Below are positions 45,374 to 54,299 of a stretch of 64,000 bases of DNA, piece after piece. The notes below the pieces were generated by a model. That model worked only from the letters and a program-made list of their open reading frames with translations, was not told where the DNA came from and made no database searches. Source of the DNA: Desulfitobacterium metallireducens DSM 15288. Its GTDB lineage: Bacteria; Bacillota; Desulfitobacteriia; Desulfitobacteriales; Desulfitobacteriaceae. Each line of letters starts with the position of its first letter. Position 1 is the stretch's first letter. The stretch is from contig NZ_CP007032.1 in the NCBI RefSeq assembly GCF_000231405.2, forward strand, positions 2,480,001 through 2,544,000, read 5' to 3'. Made by a program: the position numbers and the translations under genes.

Positions 45374-45442
45374 ATGCGACTTCCCCTTTGGGAGTGTGCA
45401 CTGGCTAATCATTTATGGATTTATCAACAGTACTCGGTTTAG
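45374..45442 (+). CDS. Possible 22-codon leader ORF overlapping motA
   Basis: ATG 45374 follows AAAGGAGG with seven bases spacing, a better ribosome site than anything before motA. The peptide (starting MRLPLWEC) ends at TAG 45440-45442, 28 bases inside motA in another frame. It could couple or limit motA translation. No homologue known to me. Confidence 0.4.
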   Translation: MRLPLWECALANHLWIYQQYSV

Positions 45443-46227
45443 TCATCGGCCTCGGTTTTTTAGTTGCTGGGTATCTTGTAGAGGGAGGAGCTATAGGAGC
45501 CTTATTTCAGGTCTCGGCTGCGCTCATCGTTTTTGGTGGGACTATAGGTGCTGTTACAACGAGCTTTCCGATACAAGACTTAAAACGAGTTCCTGAATGG
45601 TTTAAGATCGCCTTTTCTTCTAAGTCCTTCGGTATTGATGAGGCTTACGAAACCCTGATTCGCTTTGCTGAAAAGGCACGTCGTGAAGGATTGTTAAGTC
45701 TTGAACAGGAACTCGAATCCGTCGATGACCGTTTTACGAAACAAGGAATGCAACTCGTTATCGATGGAACAGATCCTGAAATCACGCGTGAGATTTTGGA
45801 ATCCAACATTAGCGTGATGGAAAAGCGCCATAAGATAGGAATCTCTGTTTTTGAAGCCGCAGGAGGATATGCCCCGACCATGGGGATTATCGGGACCGTC
45901 ATGGGGCTTGTCCATGTTTTAGGAAATCTCTCTGATCCAACCTCTCTTTCGAGTTCAATTGCCTCTGCCTTTTTAGCAACTCTCTATGGTATTGGCTCTG
46001 CTAACCTTGTATGGCTGCCTATTGCGACTAAACTCAAGCAAAAAGATAAAGCAGAAGTCGGCGCCATGGAAATGGTCTTAGATGGAATTCTCTCCATCCA
46101 AGCCGGAGAAAACCCCTCAATTCTTAAGGAAAAATTAAAGACCCACATGGGTAACATGCCCAAAGCCAAGGACAAAACTACGGATGATTCCGTAAGCAAT
46201 ATAGATGCTGAAGGCGCATCTATTTAG
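45415..46227 (+). CDS. motA: Stator proton/ion channel protein MotA
   Basis: 270 residues. Four membrane helices, with GLVIGLGFLVAGYLVEGG at the start and APTMGIIGTVMGLVHVLGNLSDP (the conserved channel helix) in the middle. The cytoplasmic loop with charged residues lies between helices 2 and 3. It has no ribosome site of its own at a normal distance. motB follows 28 bases downstream. GTVMGL resembles proton-type MotA, but ion use cannot be fixed from sequence here. Confidence 0.95.
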   Translation: MDLSTVLGLVIGLGFLVAGYLVEGGAIGALFQVSAALIVFGGTIGAVTTSFPIQDLKRVPEWFKIAFSSKSFGIDEAYETLIRFAEKARREGLLSLEQELESVDDRFTKQGMQLVIDGTDPEITREILESNISVMEKRHKIGISVFEAAGGYAPTMGIIGTVMGLVHVLGNLSDPTSLSSSIASAFLATLYGIGSANLVWLPIATKLKQKDKAEVGAMEMVLDGILSIQAGENPSILKEKLKTHMGNMPKAKDKTTDDSVSNIDAEGASI

Positions 46228-46255
46228 TGTTTACAAATAATGCGAAGGTGATTGA

Positions 46256-47137
46256 ATGCCAAGAAAACGTCAAGAAGAGCCAGAAAAAGACAATGGAGAA
46301 CGCTGGCTTCTCACCTATTCCGACTTAATTACACTCCTGATGGTTTTTTTTGTTGTCCTCTACTCGATGAGTCAAATTGATGCCAACAAATTCAAGGCGG
46401 TTGCAGAATCTTTAAATGCGGCTTTAGGGGGCGGAGGTCCAACAGCGCAAATCGATGTCGGGCAAAGTCCCAGCGGTCCTTCAATCTTTGAGACAGGGAA
46501 CCCCCAGAGCAATACTCAAAACCCGGGGACAAATAAAGAGATCGACAAATCAGTAAACGCCCAAAATGCAGGCCAAGGAACACAGCCCGGCCAGGGAAAT
46601 TCAGATGCCGAGAACATGACCATTGAAGGAATCAAGTCAAAGCTTGACAAATTTGCGGCTGACAATGGAATTCAAACTCAGCTTGTCTCTTCAGTCGAAG
46701 AGCGCGGCTTAGTCATTAGTATTCAAGAAACGTTGCTCTTTGAGAGTGGCTCTGCGGATGTGACACCCCGAGCTCGTGAAATTTTAGATAAAATAAATAC
46801 CGTATTAGCCTCTGCTCCTAATTATATTAAAGTCGAAGGCCATACCGATAACTTACCGATTAGCACCACCCGTTTCCCAAGCAACTGGGAACTTTCTGTA
46901 CTTCGAGCCACCAATGTCTTGCACATCATGGCCGCTCCTGGAACGATCTCTCCTGATCGTCTCTCCGCTGCAGGGTATGGAGAATTCCGTCCCTTAACTT
47001 CCAACGATACCGATGCAGGACGTGCCCGCAATCGTCGCGTGGATTTAGTCATTCTTCGTTCGAAGTATGATTCTACTGAACCCGGCAGCCCAGCGGCAAG
47101 TTCTTCTAATTCAGCTCAAAGCAGTACTACTAAATAG
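46256..47137 (+). CDS. motB: Stator peptidoglycan-anchoring protein MotB
   Basis: 293 residues. One membrane helix with the ion-binding Asp23 (LLTYSDLITLLMVFFVVLYSMSQID). A Gly/Gln/Asn-rich plug and linker follows, then an OmpA-like domain (VEGHTDNLPI, NWELSVLRATNV, GYGEFRPL, NRRVDLVIL). AAGGTG ribosome site. Confidence 0.96.
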   Translation: MPRKRQEEPEKDNGERWLLTYSDLITLLMVFFVVLYSMSQIDANKFKAVAESLNAALGGGGPTAQIDVGQSPSGPSIFETGNPQSNTQNPGTNKEIDKSVNAQNAGQGTQPGQGNSDAENMTIEGIKSKLDKFAADNGIQTQLVSSVEERGLVISIQETLLFESGSADVTPRAREILDKINTVLASAPNYIKVEGHTDNLPISTTRFPSNWELSVLRATNVLHIMAAPGTISPDRLSAAGYGEFRPLTSNDTDAGRARNRRVDLVILRSKYDSTEPGSPAASSSNSAQSSTTK

Positions 47138-47169
47138 AATCGATAAGCTTCCTGCACATAAAAATTAAA

Positions 47170-47223
47170 GGGTCTCTTGCACAACGAACTCTAAGTTCAA
47201 AGTGCAACGAGTCCCTTGTTTTT
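47170..47223 (+). terminator. Rho-independent terminator after motB
   Basis: GGGTCTCTTGCAC pairs with GTGCAACGAGTCCC, with an inner GAACT/AGTTC, followed by TTGTTTTTC. Confidence 0.8.
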
Positions 47224-47239
47224 CAAGCTCATCATAACG

Positions 47240-48277
47240 CTAAAATGCTAACCTTTGTACCGCCCGATAAACAATATCACTAGCCAACTGAAGTTGCTCA
47301 GGTTTAATCTGGCCTGGTGTATCTTCAGGAGTATGGTTTTGATTCAGCCAATCTCTGGCCATCAAGGTTGCCGCTGGAATTCCAACCTGAGCAAAACTCA
47401 CCTGGTCACTGTTATGTCCCCCGAAAGGGGTATGTAAAGCGCTTGCTCCAGCTTGTGCCGCTGCCGCATTCAACGTCTGATAGGCTAAATTATTTTCACT
47501 CTCCGACCAGAGCGCAAAATTTCCAACCATGCCATTACCCACAGTATCGATGTTCAGCATCGCCTGAATCTGCCCGAGTGGGAACGTCGGTGACTGAACA
47601 AAAGATTGTGAGCCGACAAAGCCCATTTCTTCTGCACTCCAGAACGCAAATACCAAGGTCTTCTGAGGTACCTTTCCATCACGGAGGAGATGCCTGATCA
47701 CTTCCAGCACACAGCTGACCCCTGAAGCATTATCATTGGCTCCTGGATAAACCTTTCCTTCATTTACTCCCAGATGATCGTAATGAGCTGAAACAAGAAT
47801 CACTTGATCTTGTGCTTTACCCATTAATGCTCCCAGCAGATTTGCGCTCGGGGTACGCAGGCTCCCCAGATTACCTGCCGTAAAGGTAAGCCGGCCATTG
47901 ATTACCTTTTTCGTAACGGGGGGAATTGTGAAAACATGGGTAAAACTTTCTCCCTGATCCCCCATCGGTTTTAACCCAAGTGTGCTCATCTGTTTGGCTA
48001 AATAGCTTGACGCGTTGTTCTCTCCTACCGTACCGGCTTGTCGCCCTTGCATGTCCGGTGCAGTCAGAGCTATGATATCCTCCATTGCGCTGCGGTATAG
48101 AACTTCTTCATTGATCAATCCCTGCGGAAGCTCCGGCAAAGGGGTGATCAAGCTCACTGGAGGACGCTTAACCGCACTATGAAACGCTTCATTAATTTTG
48201 CCCGGCCAGAACGTCCACGGCAGATACAAAGCCGATAATCCTAAGAGCATTTTTAAAAAATTGCGTCGTGAATTCAT
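47240..48277 (-). CDS. Tat-exported M28-family metallopeptidase
   Basis: 345 residues. An N-terminal twin-arginine signal SRRNFLKMLLGLSALYLPW indicates export by Tat. M28 zinc ligands are in place: SAHYDHLG, GANDNASG, WSAEEMGFVGS, NIDTVGNG and GGHNSDQVSF. Probably an aminopeptidase acting outside the membrane. It is the only minus-strand gene between motB and the yaaR homologue and has no evident flagellar role. Confidence 0.9.
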   Translation of the reverse strand: MNSRRNFLKMLLGLSALYLPWTFWPGKINEAFHSAVKRPPVSLITPLPELPQGLINEEVLYRSAMEDIIALTAPDMQGRQAGTVGENNASSYLAKQMSTLGLKPMGDQGESFTHVFTIPPVTKKVINGRLTFTAGNLGSLRTPSANLLGALMGKAQDQVILVSAHYDHLGVNEGKVYPGANDNASGVSCVLEVIRHLLRDGKVPQKTLVFAFWSAEEMGFVGSQSFVQSPTFPLGQIQAMLNIDTVGNGMVGNFALWSESENNLAYQTLNAAAAQAGASALHTPFGGHNSDQVSFAQVGIPAATLMARDWLNQNHTPEDTPGQIKPEQLQLASDIVYRAVQRLAF

Positions 48278-48305
48278 AACATTATCCTTTCAAAGGAGGA
48301 TTAAT

Positions 48306-48743
48306 ATGCCCTTACGTATTGATGGCACTGCACAATCAGAAAGCCTAACCCGCTCCCCTTCCACTTCAACACGAGGGGAATTAGATTTTACTCAAGCCTT
48401 AGGCCAAGTCCAACACTTGCAACGGAAAGAACTTCAGGATTTTCTCAAGAAGTTCGATATCAAGGGGAAAGCGCTGGCTCAAAGCTTCTCCTTAGGCGAT
48501 CTGGCCGATTTCAAAACGATGGTGAAGTCTTTTCTGCGCTCAACCTTTGGCCAAAGCCGCCAACTCACGGAAGAAACCTTCTGGGATTTCCGCGGAAGGC
48601 CCAAGGTTCTCGCCCGAATTCAGCAGATTGACCAATCTTTAGAAGATCTCGGTAATCAGGTCATCGAAGCCCATAGCAAGCCACTCGAACTTTTAGATAA
48701 GATCGATGAAATTCGGGGGCTTATCATTGACCTTTTAGGCTGA
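48306..48743 (+). CDS. YaaR/DUF327 family protein
   Basis: 145 residues from ATG 48306-48308 (AAAGGAGGA upstream). The family pattern ELQDFLKKFDIKGKALAQSFSLGDLADFKTMVKSFLRSTF, then FWDFRGRPKVLARIQQIDQSLEDL and the ending LLDKIDEIRGLIIDLLG, is clear. Function unknown in Bacillus. Here it precedes cheR. Confidence 0.85.
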   Translation: MPLRIDGTAQSESLTRSPSTSTRGELDFTQALGQVQHLQRKELQDFLKKFDIKGKALAQSFSLGDLADFKTMVKSFLRSTFGQSRQLTEETFWDFRGRPKVLARIQQIDQSLEDLGNQVIEAHSKPLELLDKIDEIRGLIIDLLG

Positions 48744-48789
48744 CCCTATCATTTTATCATTAAACTTTATATAAAAGAGGTGCTCAAAC

Positions 48790-49575
48790 ATGTTAAACCC
48801 TGAAAATACCTATGAGTGGTTTATTAAAGCTTTCCATCCTAAAAGTGGACTTGATTTAAACTTTTATAAGCAAAACCAGATGCAACGACGGATCTTAAGC
48901 TTTATGAATTCTCATAAGTACCCAACCTTCCCGGATTTCATGAAAGCGTTAAACGAGGATTCAGTCCTTTTTGATAGCTTTTTCAAACATTTAACAATCA
49001 ATGTTTCGCAATTTTTCCGGGATACGACCCAGTGGACAACCTTACGCGAAACCATCTTACCCAAGCTTCTACAGGGAAAAACGAGTCTGAAGCTCTGGAG
49101 CGCTGGATGTTCAAGCGGTCAAGAGCCTTATTCCTTAGCAATCACTTTGATGGAGTATTTCTCGCATACTCACTTTAGCATACTTGCAACTGATATTGAT
49201 GTAAATGTCTTAAAGCAGGCTAAAGACGGGGTTTATAAACAGAATGATTTTGCCTCTACTCCACCCGAACTCCTGCAAAAGTATTTTACCTTAACTGACA
49301 AAGGGTATCAAATTAAAGATTCGGTTAAACGCCAAGTTTCTTTTAAACAGCAGAACTTACTGACCGATCGTTTTGAAAGTGGTTTTGATTTCTTGGCCTG
49401 CCGGAATGTGGTGATCTATTTTACCGAAGAAGCCAAAGAAATGCTTTATCAGAAGTTTACCCAATCCTTAAATAAGGACGGCATCCTCTTTACAGGAAGT
49501 ACCGAGCACCTTTTTGGAATGAATAACTTAGGGCTAAAGCCAGTCTCATCGTTCTTTTACCAGAAACAAGAATAG
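48790..49575 (+). CDS. cheR: Chemoreceptor methyltransferase CheR
   Basis: 261 residues. N-terminal helical domain (GLDLNFYKQNQMQRRILSFM), a SAM-binding domain with LKLWSAGCSSGQEPYSLAITL, TDIDVNVLKQAKDGVY and FLACRNVVIYF. It methylates receptor glutamates, opposing CheB, whose gene is broken in this window. Overall length is normal. Confidence 0.96.
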   Translation: MLNPENTYEWFIKAFHPKSGLDLNFYKQNQMQRRILSFMNSHKYPTFPDFMKALNEDSVLFDSFFKHLTINVSQFFRDTTQWTTLRETILPKLLQGKTSLKLWSAGCSSGQEPYSLAITLMEYFSHTHFSILATDIDVNVLKQAKDGVYKQNDFASTPPELLQKYFTLTDKGYQIKDSVKRQVSFKQQNLLTDRFESGFDFLACRNVVIYFTEEAKEMLYQKFTQSLNKDGILFTGSTEHLFGMNNLGLKPVSSFFYQKQE

Positions 49576-49653
49576 AAACACAACTAGAATTAATCCCACG
49601 TTCATATTATAGATTAGAGATAGAAAAACGATAAAGAGAAAGGTGGGATTCTC

Positions 49654-49929
49654 TTGTTTTTCCACGAACGTCTAATCATAAGTTATGTCCAATATCTTGA
49701 AAATGATCGTTATGTCTTCCAACTCACAGAAGGTGCGGAGTTTCCTGTCAGCCGTGAGGAATTTATGACCCACTATCAAGAGTACCGCAAATTTGAAGAC
49801 GAAAGAGCAAGAGCCTCTCAACAACATGCTGAGCGCTATCGGCCGTTACCTGTCACCTTAGTCGTTCGTCGTTGTGTTAAGGTCTTCCCCGCAAACCCTA
49901 GTTTGAGGCGCAAACGCAGGTCAGCGTAA
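49654..49929 (+). CDS. Small protein of unknown function
   Basis: 91 residues from a TTG with GGTGGG upstream. The N-terminal half is strand-like (ERLIISYVQYLENDRYVFQL), with FPVSREEFMTHYQEYRKFE in the middle. The C-terminus is very basic (LRRKRRSA), perhaps nucleic-acid or membrane contacting. The ribosome site can pair with AATCCCAC 60 bases upstream. Confidence 0.6.
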   Translation: MFFHERLIISYVQYLENDRYVFQLTEGAEFPVSREEFMTHYQEYRKFEDERARASQQHAERYRPLPVTLVVRRCVKVFPANPSLRRKRRSA

Positions 49930-49983
49930 ATGAAAACAGACTCCTGCGTGAGCGCCCTTTTCATGAGCGAACCTAATATAAAT

Positions 49984-50015
49984 GCCCCTGGTATGGATTC
50001 CGATCCACCAGGGGC
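49984..50015. terminator. Bidirectional terminator between convergent small genes
   Basis: GCCCCTGGT and ACCAGGGGC form a 9-bp stem with further inner pairing. AT-rich exits on both strands serve the genes at 49654 (plus) and 50083 (minus). Confidence 0.75.
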
Positions 50016-50082
50016 ACTTTCATTTGAATTTATAAATTTTATGCAAACCTATAACAGGCTTTGTTATCTTATTTATGAAAGT

Positions 50083-50271
50083 TTAAGCGAGTTTTGAAAT
50101 CTTTTCATACTCCTCTACAAATTGTTGAACAGGAAAGGTCAATCCTTTTCCTTTGTACTCAAGAGAAACTTGCTGAGCTGTCGGGTTATACCCTATAAAC
50201 TTCATTCCCAACTGTTTCGCCATTTTCGCCAGTTCAATTCGCGCGCCTCGTCCCACATCTTGAAAATTCAT
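50083..50271 (-). CDS. Small protein of unknown function
   Basis: 62 residues from ATG 50269-50271 (AAGGGG upstream). It has a helical N-terminus (ARIELAKMAKQLGM) and a strand region ending LTFPVQQFVEEYEKISKL. That ending is similar in pattern to FPVSREEFMTHYQEYRKF of the convergent gene at 49654-49929. Confidence 0.65.
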   Translation of the reverse strand: MNFQDVGRGARIELAKMAKQLGMKFIGYNPTAQQVSLEYKGKGLTFPVQQFVEEYEKISKLA

Positions 50272-50280
50272 CGTTCGCAC

Positions 50281-50564
50281 ACGCCCCTTTTACCGTTATC
50301 TCTCATAGGTATTCTAAGGTTTTAAGGGTTACTGGGAGTACATATTCAGTTTTTAATCCTATTTTGTTTACGAATGTTATTTCTCGTCGTTTCTGTTCTT
50401 CAGTCTTTTAAGGTGACAAACCTAGGTTGAGCGAATCTTTGCATCGCAATCTAACCTTATCTAGATAATATCTTATTCTGTAGCGAGTTGCAACTTGCAT
50501 CTTCTGTCTAAGTCGTCAGAAATTTGTAATCTTTACACTCTCTTGAAAAATCAAAAACACGGTT
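50281..50564. other. Intergenic gap, nothing recognised
   Basis: 284 AT-rich bases with no gene, RNA or clear terminator that I can support. Confidence 0.5.
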
Positions 50565-50987
50565 CTAAAAATTTTTAGCGTGCCCAAAAAGTCCAAGGAT
50601 TGAAATCCCGGTAAGAATCAATATGCACCCTAAAAGCTTAGGTAGATTAATCCCTTCATCTAAAAATGCTGCGCCATAAAAAATAGCGATAACATACCCC
50701 AAAGCGACCATGGGATAAGCATAACTCAGTTCCCACTTGGAAATCACGACCAACCATAAGATCGAGCTCATTCCAAAACACATAAATCCAACGAAGATGG
50801 CGGGCGTAAAGATAATACTGAAGAGCTGACGCCAAATGTTCTGAGCAGTGACCCGACCATATTGAAGCATACCGACACGAAAAAGGAACTGGCCGGTTGC
50901 TCCCAAAAAAATTGAAAAAAGGGCAATCCCCAAAGAACGAAAATCCAAGCTCAAGCGCTGCACTTCCTTAACATATCTTTCCTTCAT
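50565..50987 (-). CDS. Small EamA/DMT-type membrane transporter
   Basis: 140 residues with four predicted helices (LGIALFSIFLGATGQFLF, FTPAIFVGFMCFGMSSILWLVV, YAYPMVALGYVIAIFYGAAFL, KLLGCILILTGISILGLFG). The size and the LSYAYPMVALGYVIAIFYGAAFLDE motif match single-EamA-domain proteins related to ArnE/SMR transporters. Substrate unknown. Confidence 0.75.
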   Translation of the reverse strand: MKERYVKEVQRLSLDFRSLGIALFSIFLGATGQFLFRVGMLQYGRVTAQNIWRQLFSIIFTPAIFVGFMCFGMSSILWLVVISKWELSYAYPMVALGYVIAIFYGAAFLDEGINLPKLLGCILILTGISILGLFGHAKNF

Positions 50988-51025
50988 AAAGAAGTAGCTT
51001 CCCCAGTGCTTTTATCAAATATACC

Positions 51026-52111
51026 TCAAGTTCCATAATTAAGCGCTATATCGGATTGAGGGATAGGTTGATGATACTCAAAATCGCGTCCTTGCACAGT
51101 GACCTTGCTGCCGTCAACTGTAACCATGAGCCCTTCACTGGCTTCGGCAGTAGCTTGGCGTACGCGCGTCACTGAAGAATCTCCAAAGAGCGTAAACGCA
51201 TCATGAACGGCAGTTCCGGGTGCTCCAATTTTCAAATGCAAATGGCCCGAGAAAAGAACAACCTGAGGATAAGCTTCCAGGATTTTTGCCAATTCTTCCT
51301 GCTGCTGGACGTATTGCGTATGGATCGGGGAATCGCCCTTGTCTGTAAATAGCGGTTGATGGAGGAAAACGAAAATCGGCTTTTGCGGATCTGCATTCTC
51401 CGCTAGCTTTTGTTTTAGCCACGTAAGCTGTTCTTCAGAAAGGTACACCCCATCGCCGATCTTGGGGTCAGACATCGCCGATTTCTCCGATCCCAGAAAA
51501 ATAAAGTGATAGCCTTTCATCACGCGATCTGTATACACTTGATCTCGCCCAGAAAAATCTAAGAAACGTTGCACAGCCTGCTCATCCGTTTCTCCGTTTG
51601 GAAAGGTCTCTTTGTTCCAAGCTTCAGTCTTGGGATCGTGATATGCTTTATAAAATTCATGGTTGCCCATCGTAAAAAGAAGGGGCGTTTTCTGAGTCGA
51701 CCTTGAGCGAACCTTTTGAATCAATTGGTTCAAAACCCTATAGTCAGCTGGCAGCCCATCTCCAAGATCTCCATTGACCACGATTAAATCAAGAGGAGAG
51801 CGTTGCGGGTCCAGTAAATCGCTAAGCGCATTCTCAACCTTAGCTTGAGCATTTTCGTCCGTCGACCGAACATGGAGATCGCTTATGACGGCAAAGTGCA
51901 ATTCTGAACTCGACTCTGTATTCTGAGTAGTCACAGGAACCCCAGGCTCAAGTTGAGTTTGAGCCTGGAGTTCCTGCACGCCGTCAAGTCTTGCCCCAGA
52001 AAGCAGATTTCCAAGGAAGCCCGAATTATCCACAAAGAGGATCAGAAGAGTGACTAGGCCTACCGTCATGGCTATAGAGATTTTAAAAAAGAACGTATAC
52101 CTTCTTTTCAT
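51026..52111 (-). CDS. Membrane-anchored calcineurin-like metallophosphoesterase
   Basis: 361 residues. An N-terminal membrane helix (ISIAMTVGLVTLLILFVDN) is followed by the dimetal motifs VISDLHV, VNGDLGDG, FTMGNHEF, FLHQPLF and FSGHLHLKI in order. The catalytic domain is probably outside the membrane. Substrate not predictable. AAGGAG ribosome site. Confidence 0.88.
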   Translation of the reverse strand: MKRRYTFFFKISIAMTVGLVTLLILFVDNSGFLGNLLSGARLDGVQELQAQTQLEPGVPVTTQNTESSSELHFAVISDLHVRSTDENAQAKVENALSDLLDPQRSPLDLIVVNGDLGDGLPADYRVLNQLIQKVRSRSTQKTPLLFTMGNHEFYKAYHDPKTEAWNKETFPNGETDEQAVQRFLDFSGRDQVYTDRVMKGYHFIFLGSEKSAMSDPKIGDGVYLSEEQLTWLKQKLAENADPQKPIFVFLHQPLFTDKGDSPIHTQYVQQQEELAKILEAYPQVVLFSGHLHLKIGAPGTAVHDAFTLFGDSSVTRVRQATAEASEGLMVTVDGSKVTVQGRDFEYHQPIPQSDIALNYGT

Positions 52112-52194
52112 ATTTCTCCTTAACTACGTTTAATATCTCCATTTTACGAGAAAACCAATTCAATGCACAAGAGCCAATTTATCGCGCTTTAAGA

Positions 52195-53727
52195 TTATAG
52201 AACTTTAAGTGGTTTTACCGTTGGGCCCTCAAGAATTTCACCATCTGCTGTATACCGTGAGCCGTGGCAAGGGCAATCCCAGGAATGTTCTGCATTATTC
52301 CAGTGCAATTCACACCCCAAATGAGCACACGTTGTGTCTACGGTATGAACCTTGCCTGCCTCGTCTTCGAAAACGCCCACCCGCTGACCATCCTCTAACT
52401 CTACATTCCCCTCACCGGCCATGACCTCAACCTCTTCCGGGGCAACTTCGAGTTTACCTGAGATCAGATTGGCAGCCACATCGGCATTTTGAACCACAAA
52501 TTGACCGACTGAGGCCAGTGTAGTCGTCCGGGAAGGAGCATAGACTTCCTCCCAGGGCGATTCGCCCTTTACGATTAAGTCGCGAAGGAGTAGTCCAGAA
52601 ACGGTACTATGCGTCATTCCCCATTTTCGAAATCCGGTCGCTACATAGAGATTAGGACTTTGCGAAGACATTCTTCCAATATAGGGAATATCATCGAGGC
52701 TTGTGCAATCCTGCGCTGACCAGCGGTAAGGGAAATCTTCAACCGTAAAAAGTTGTTCCCCAAAATCCATCAGGTTTTCATAGTGCTGCCTTAAATTTTC
52801 ACCCTGACCTACCTTATGCTTCTCTCCCACAATCAAAATCCGCTCGCCTTCCGTGGTCGGCAAAGAGCGCAGAGAACGTCCCGGATCCTCTGCACTGAGA
52901 TACATTCCACCCGGAAATTTTTCCTGGGCTTTAGCCACTACGGCATAGGCCCGTTCTGTATATAGCCGCGTAAAATAGAGCCCTGGGAAAAAGTTAAAAG
53001 GATAGTGTGCCGCCATAATCATATGCGTTGCTGTCACTTTATTACCTGCAGCGGTCGTCACCGTATAGGGACCTTCCCCTTCAAGATCGACCACTCGGGT
53101 CTGTTCAAAGATTAACCCCCCTTGATCTGGGATTTTTGAAGCCAAGGCCAGTAGATATTTGCGTGAATGGAACTGAGCTTGATGCTCGAATCGTACCGCT
53201 CCCCGAATTTTAAGGGGTAGCTCTAACTTCGTCTCAAAACTGGCCTTAATTCCCAATTCTGAGGCAGCCTTAACTTCATCTTCAATCTTTTGTAGGTAGT
53301 CCTCTGAGGCCGTATAGATATAGGCCGGTTGATAACTAAAATCGCAGTCGATTTGCTGCTCTTCAATACATTTTGCGACAAAATGGAGTGCTGCTTCATT
53401 CGCCTCGGCATATTGCTTGGTTTTCTCCTGACCCAGATTTCTTTGCAGTTGAGCATAAATCAAATCATGCTGTGAAGTGAGTTTCGCCGTGGTATGCGCA
53501 GTTGTTCCGAGAAGAATCCGGTCCGCCTCCAAAACAGCCACCTTGAGTCCCTCCTGGCTAAGGAGATATGCCGAGGTGATCCCAACCATACCTCCTCCCA
53601 CAATCGCAACATCCACTTTTAAATCCTCTCTCAAGGCTGGATAATCCGTCTCCGGTGTCGAAGCGATCCAGTAAGAACTCGGGGGATTCTTAAACCGTTT
53701 ATCTATCGTACTCTGTTTATTATCCAT
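52195..53727 (-). CDS. FAD-dependent oxidoreductase with C-terminal Rieske domain
   Basis: 510 residues. N-terminal DAO-type FAD fold (VDVAIVGGGMVGITSAYLLSQEGLKVAVLEAD) and FAD-contacting YVATGFRKWGMTHS. From about residue 435 there is a Rieske [2Fe-2S] domain with CAHLGCELHW and CPCHGSRY ligands. This fused architecture is common in Firmicutes. The substrate, possibly an amine, is unknown. Confidence 0.9.
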   Translation of the reverse strand: MDNKQSTIDKRFKNPPSSYWIASTPETDYPALREDLKVDVAIVGGGMVGITSAYLLSQEGLKVAVLEADRILLGTTAHTTAKLTSQHDLIYAQLQRNLGQEKTKQYAEANEAALHFVAKCIEEQQIDCDFSYQPAYIYTASEDYLQKIEDEVKAASELGIKASFETKLELPLKIRGAVRFEHQAQFHSRKYLLALASKIPDQGGLIFEQTRVVDLEGEGPYTVTTAAGNKVTATHMIMAAHYPFNFFPGLYFTRLYTERAYAVVAKAQEKFPGGMYLSAEDPGRSLRSLPTTEGERILIVGEKHKVGQGENLRQHYENLMDFGEQLFTVEDFPYRWSAQDCTSLDDIPYIGRMSSQSPNLYVATGFRKWGMTHSTVSGLLLRDLIVKGESPWEEVYAPSRTTTLASVGQFVVQNADVAANLISGKLEVAPEEVEVMAGEGNVELEDGQRVGVFEDEAGKVHTVDTTCAHLGCELHWNNAEHSWDCPCHGSRYTADGEILEGPTVKPLKVL

Positions 53728-53854
53728 TTTACACTACCCCTTACAAAAAAATGTTTTACTTATCATTCCCCGTTTTATTTGATCCATTCTGAATCGAGAC
53801 AGCCTGGATGGTGGTAAAATGAATTCAAACGTCAATTTTTGCGGAGGTGATCTT

Positions 53855-54199
53855 ATGGAACCGTATCGAAAGCTCTATTTTATCTGGTATTTTGATGATG
53901 ATAAAGGCTACGGAATAGAAGTTTTTGGAGAAAGACTGAACACAAGCACTCGATCAGAAACTAATGATCACTCCAAATTTAAGACTCTTGTCAATTGGAG
54001 CTTTGGGCACGGGACTTGGGCCCGAAATTTACGGAGAAGTTGGGGTGATTTCGCTGCCAATAGAGTAGCCCAAAATCAAGGAAGCCTGCCCCTTGAAATT
54101 GAGAATATCGTTTTAAGGTTTAATGTAGAGGAACAGGTTCTTGAGGGCGATATCAAGAAAATTGAGAATATGTTAAAGTCAGAAGATAATCGAGTTTAA
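53855..54199 (+). CDS. Hypothetical protein
   Basis: 114 residues from ATG 53855-53857 (GCGGAGGTG upstream). Aromatic-rich N-terminus (YRKLYFIWYFDDDKGYGIEVFGERLNT), then an Arg-rich middle (WARNLRRSWGDFAANRVAQNQG). No signal peptide or helix. Not recognised. Confidence 0.65.
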   Translation: MEPYRKLYFIWYFDDDKGYGIEVFGERLNTSTRSETNDHSKFKTLVNWSFGHGTWARNLRRSWGDFAANRVAQNQGSLPLEIENIVLRFNVEEQVLEGDIKKIENMLKSEDNRV

Positions 54200-54222
54200 T
54201 AAATGAAGTAGTAGCTAACACA

Positions 54223-54270
54223 AAAATAGACGCCTCTCTAAGAAATCGCAATTTCTATGGAGAGGCGCCT
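54223..54270 (-). terminator. Rho-independent terminator after the MFS gene
   Basis: GGCGCCTCTCCATAGAAAT pairs with the downstream complement around a short loop, followed on the minus strand by CTATTTTTG. Confidence 0.8.
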
Positions 54271-54299
54271 TGGAGCTAAAGCTATGCAAGTGATAATTG

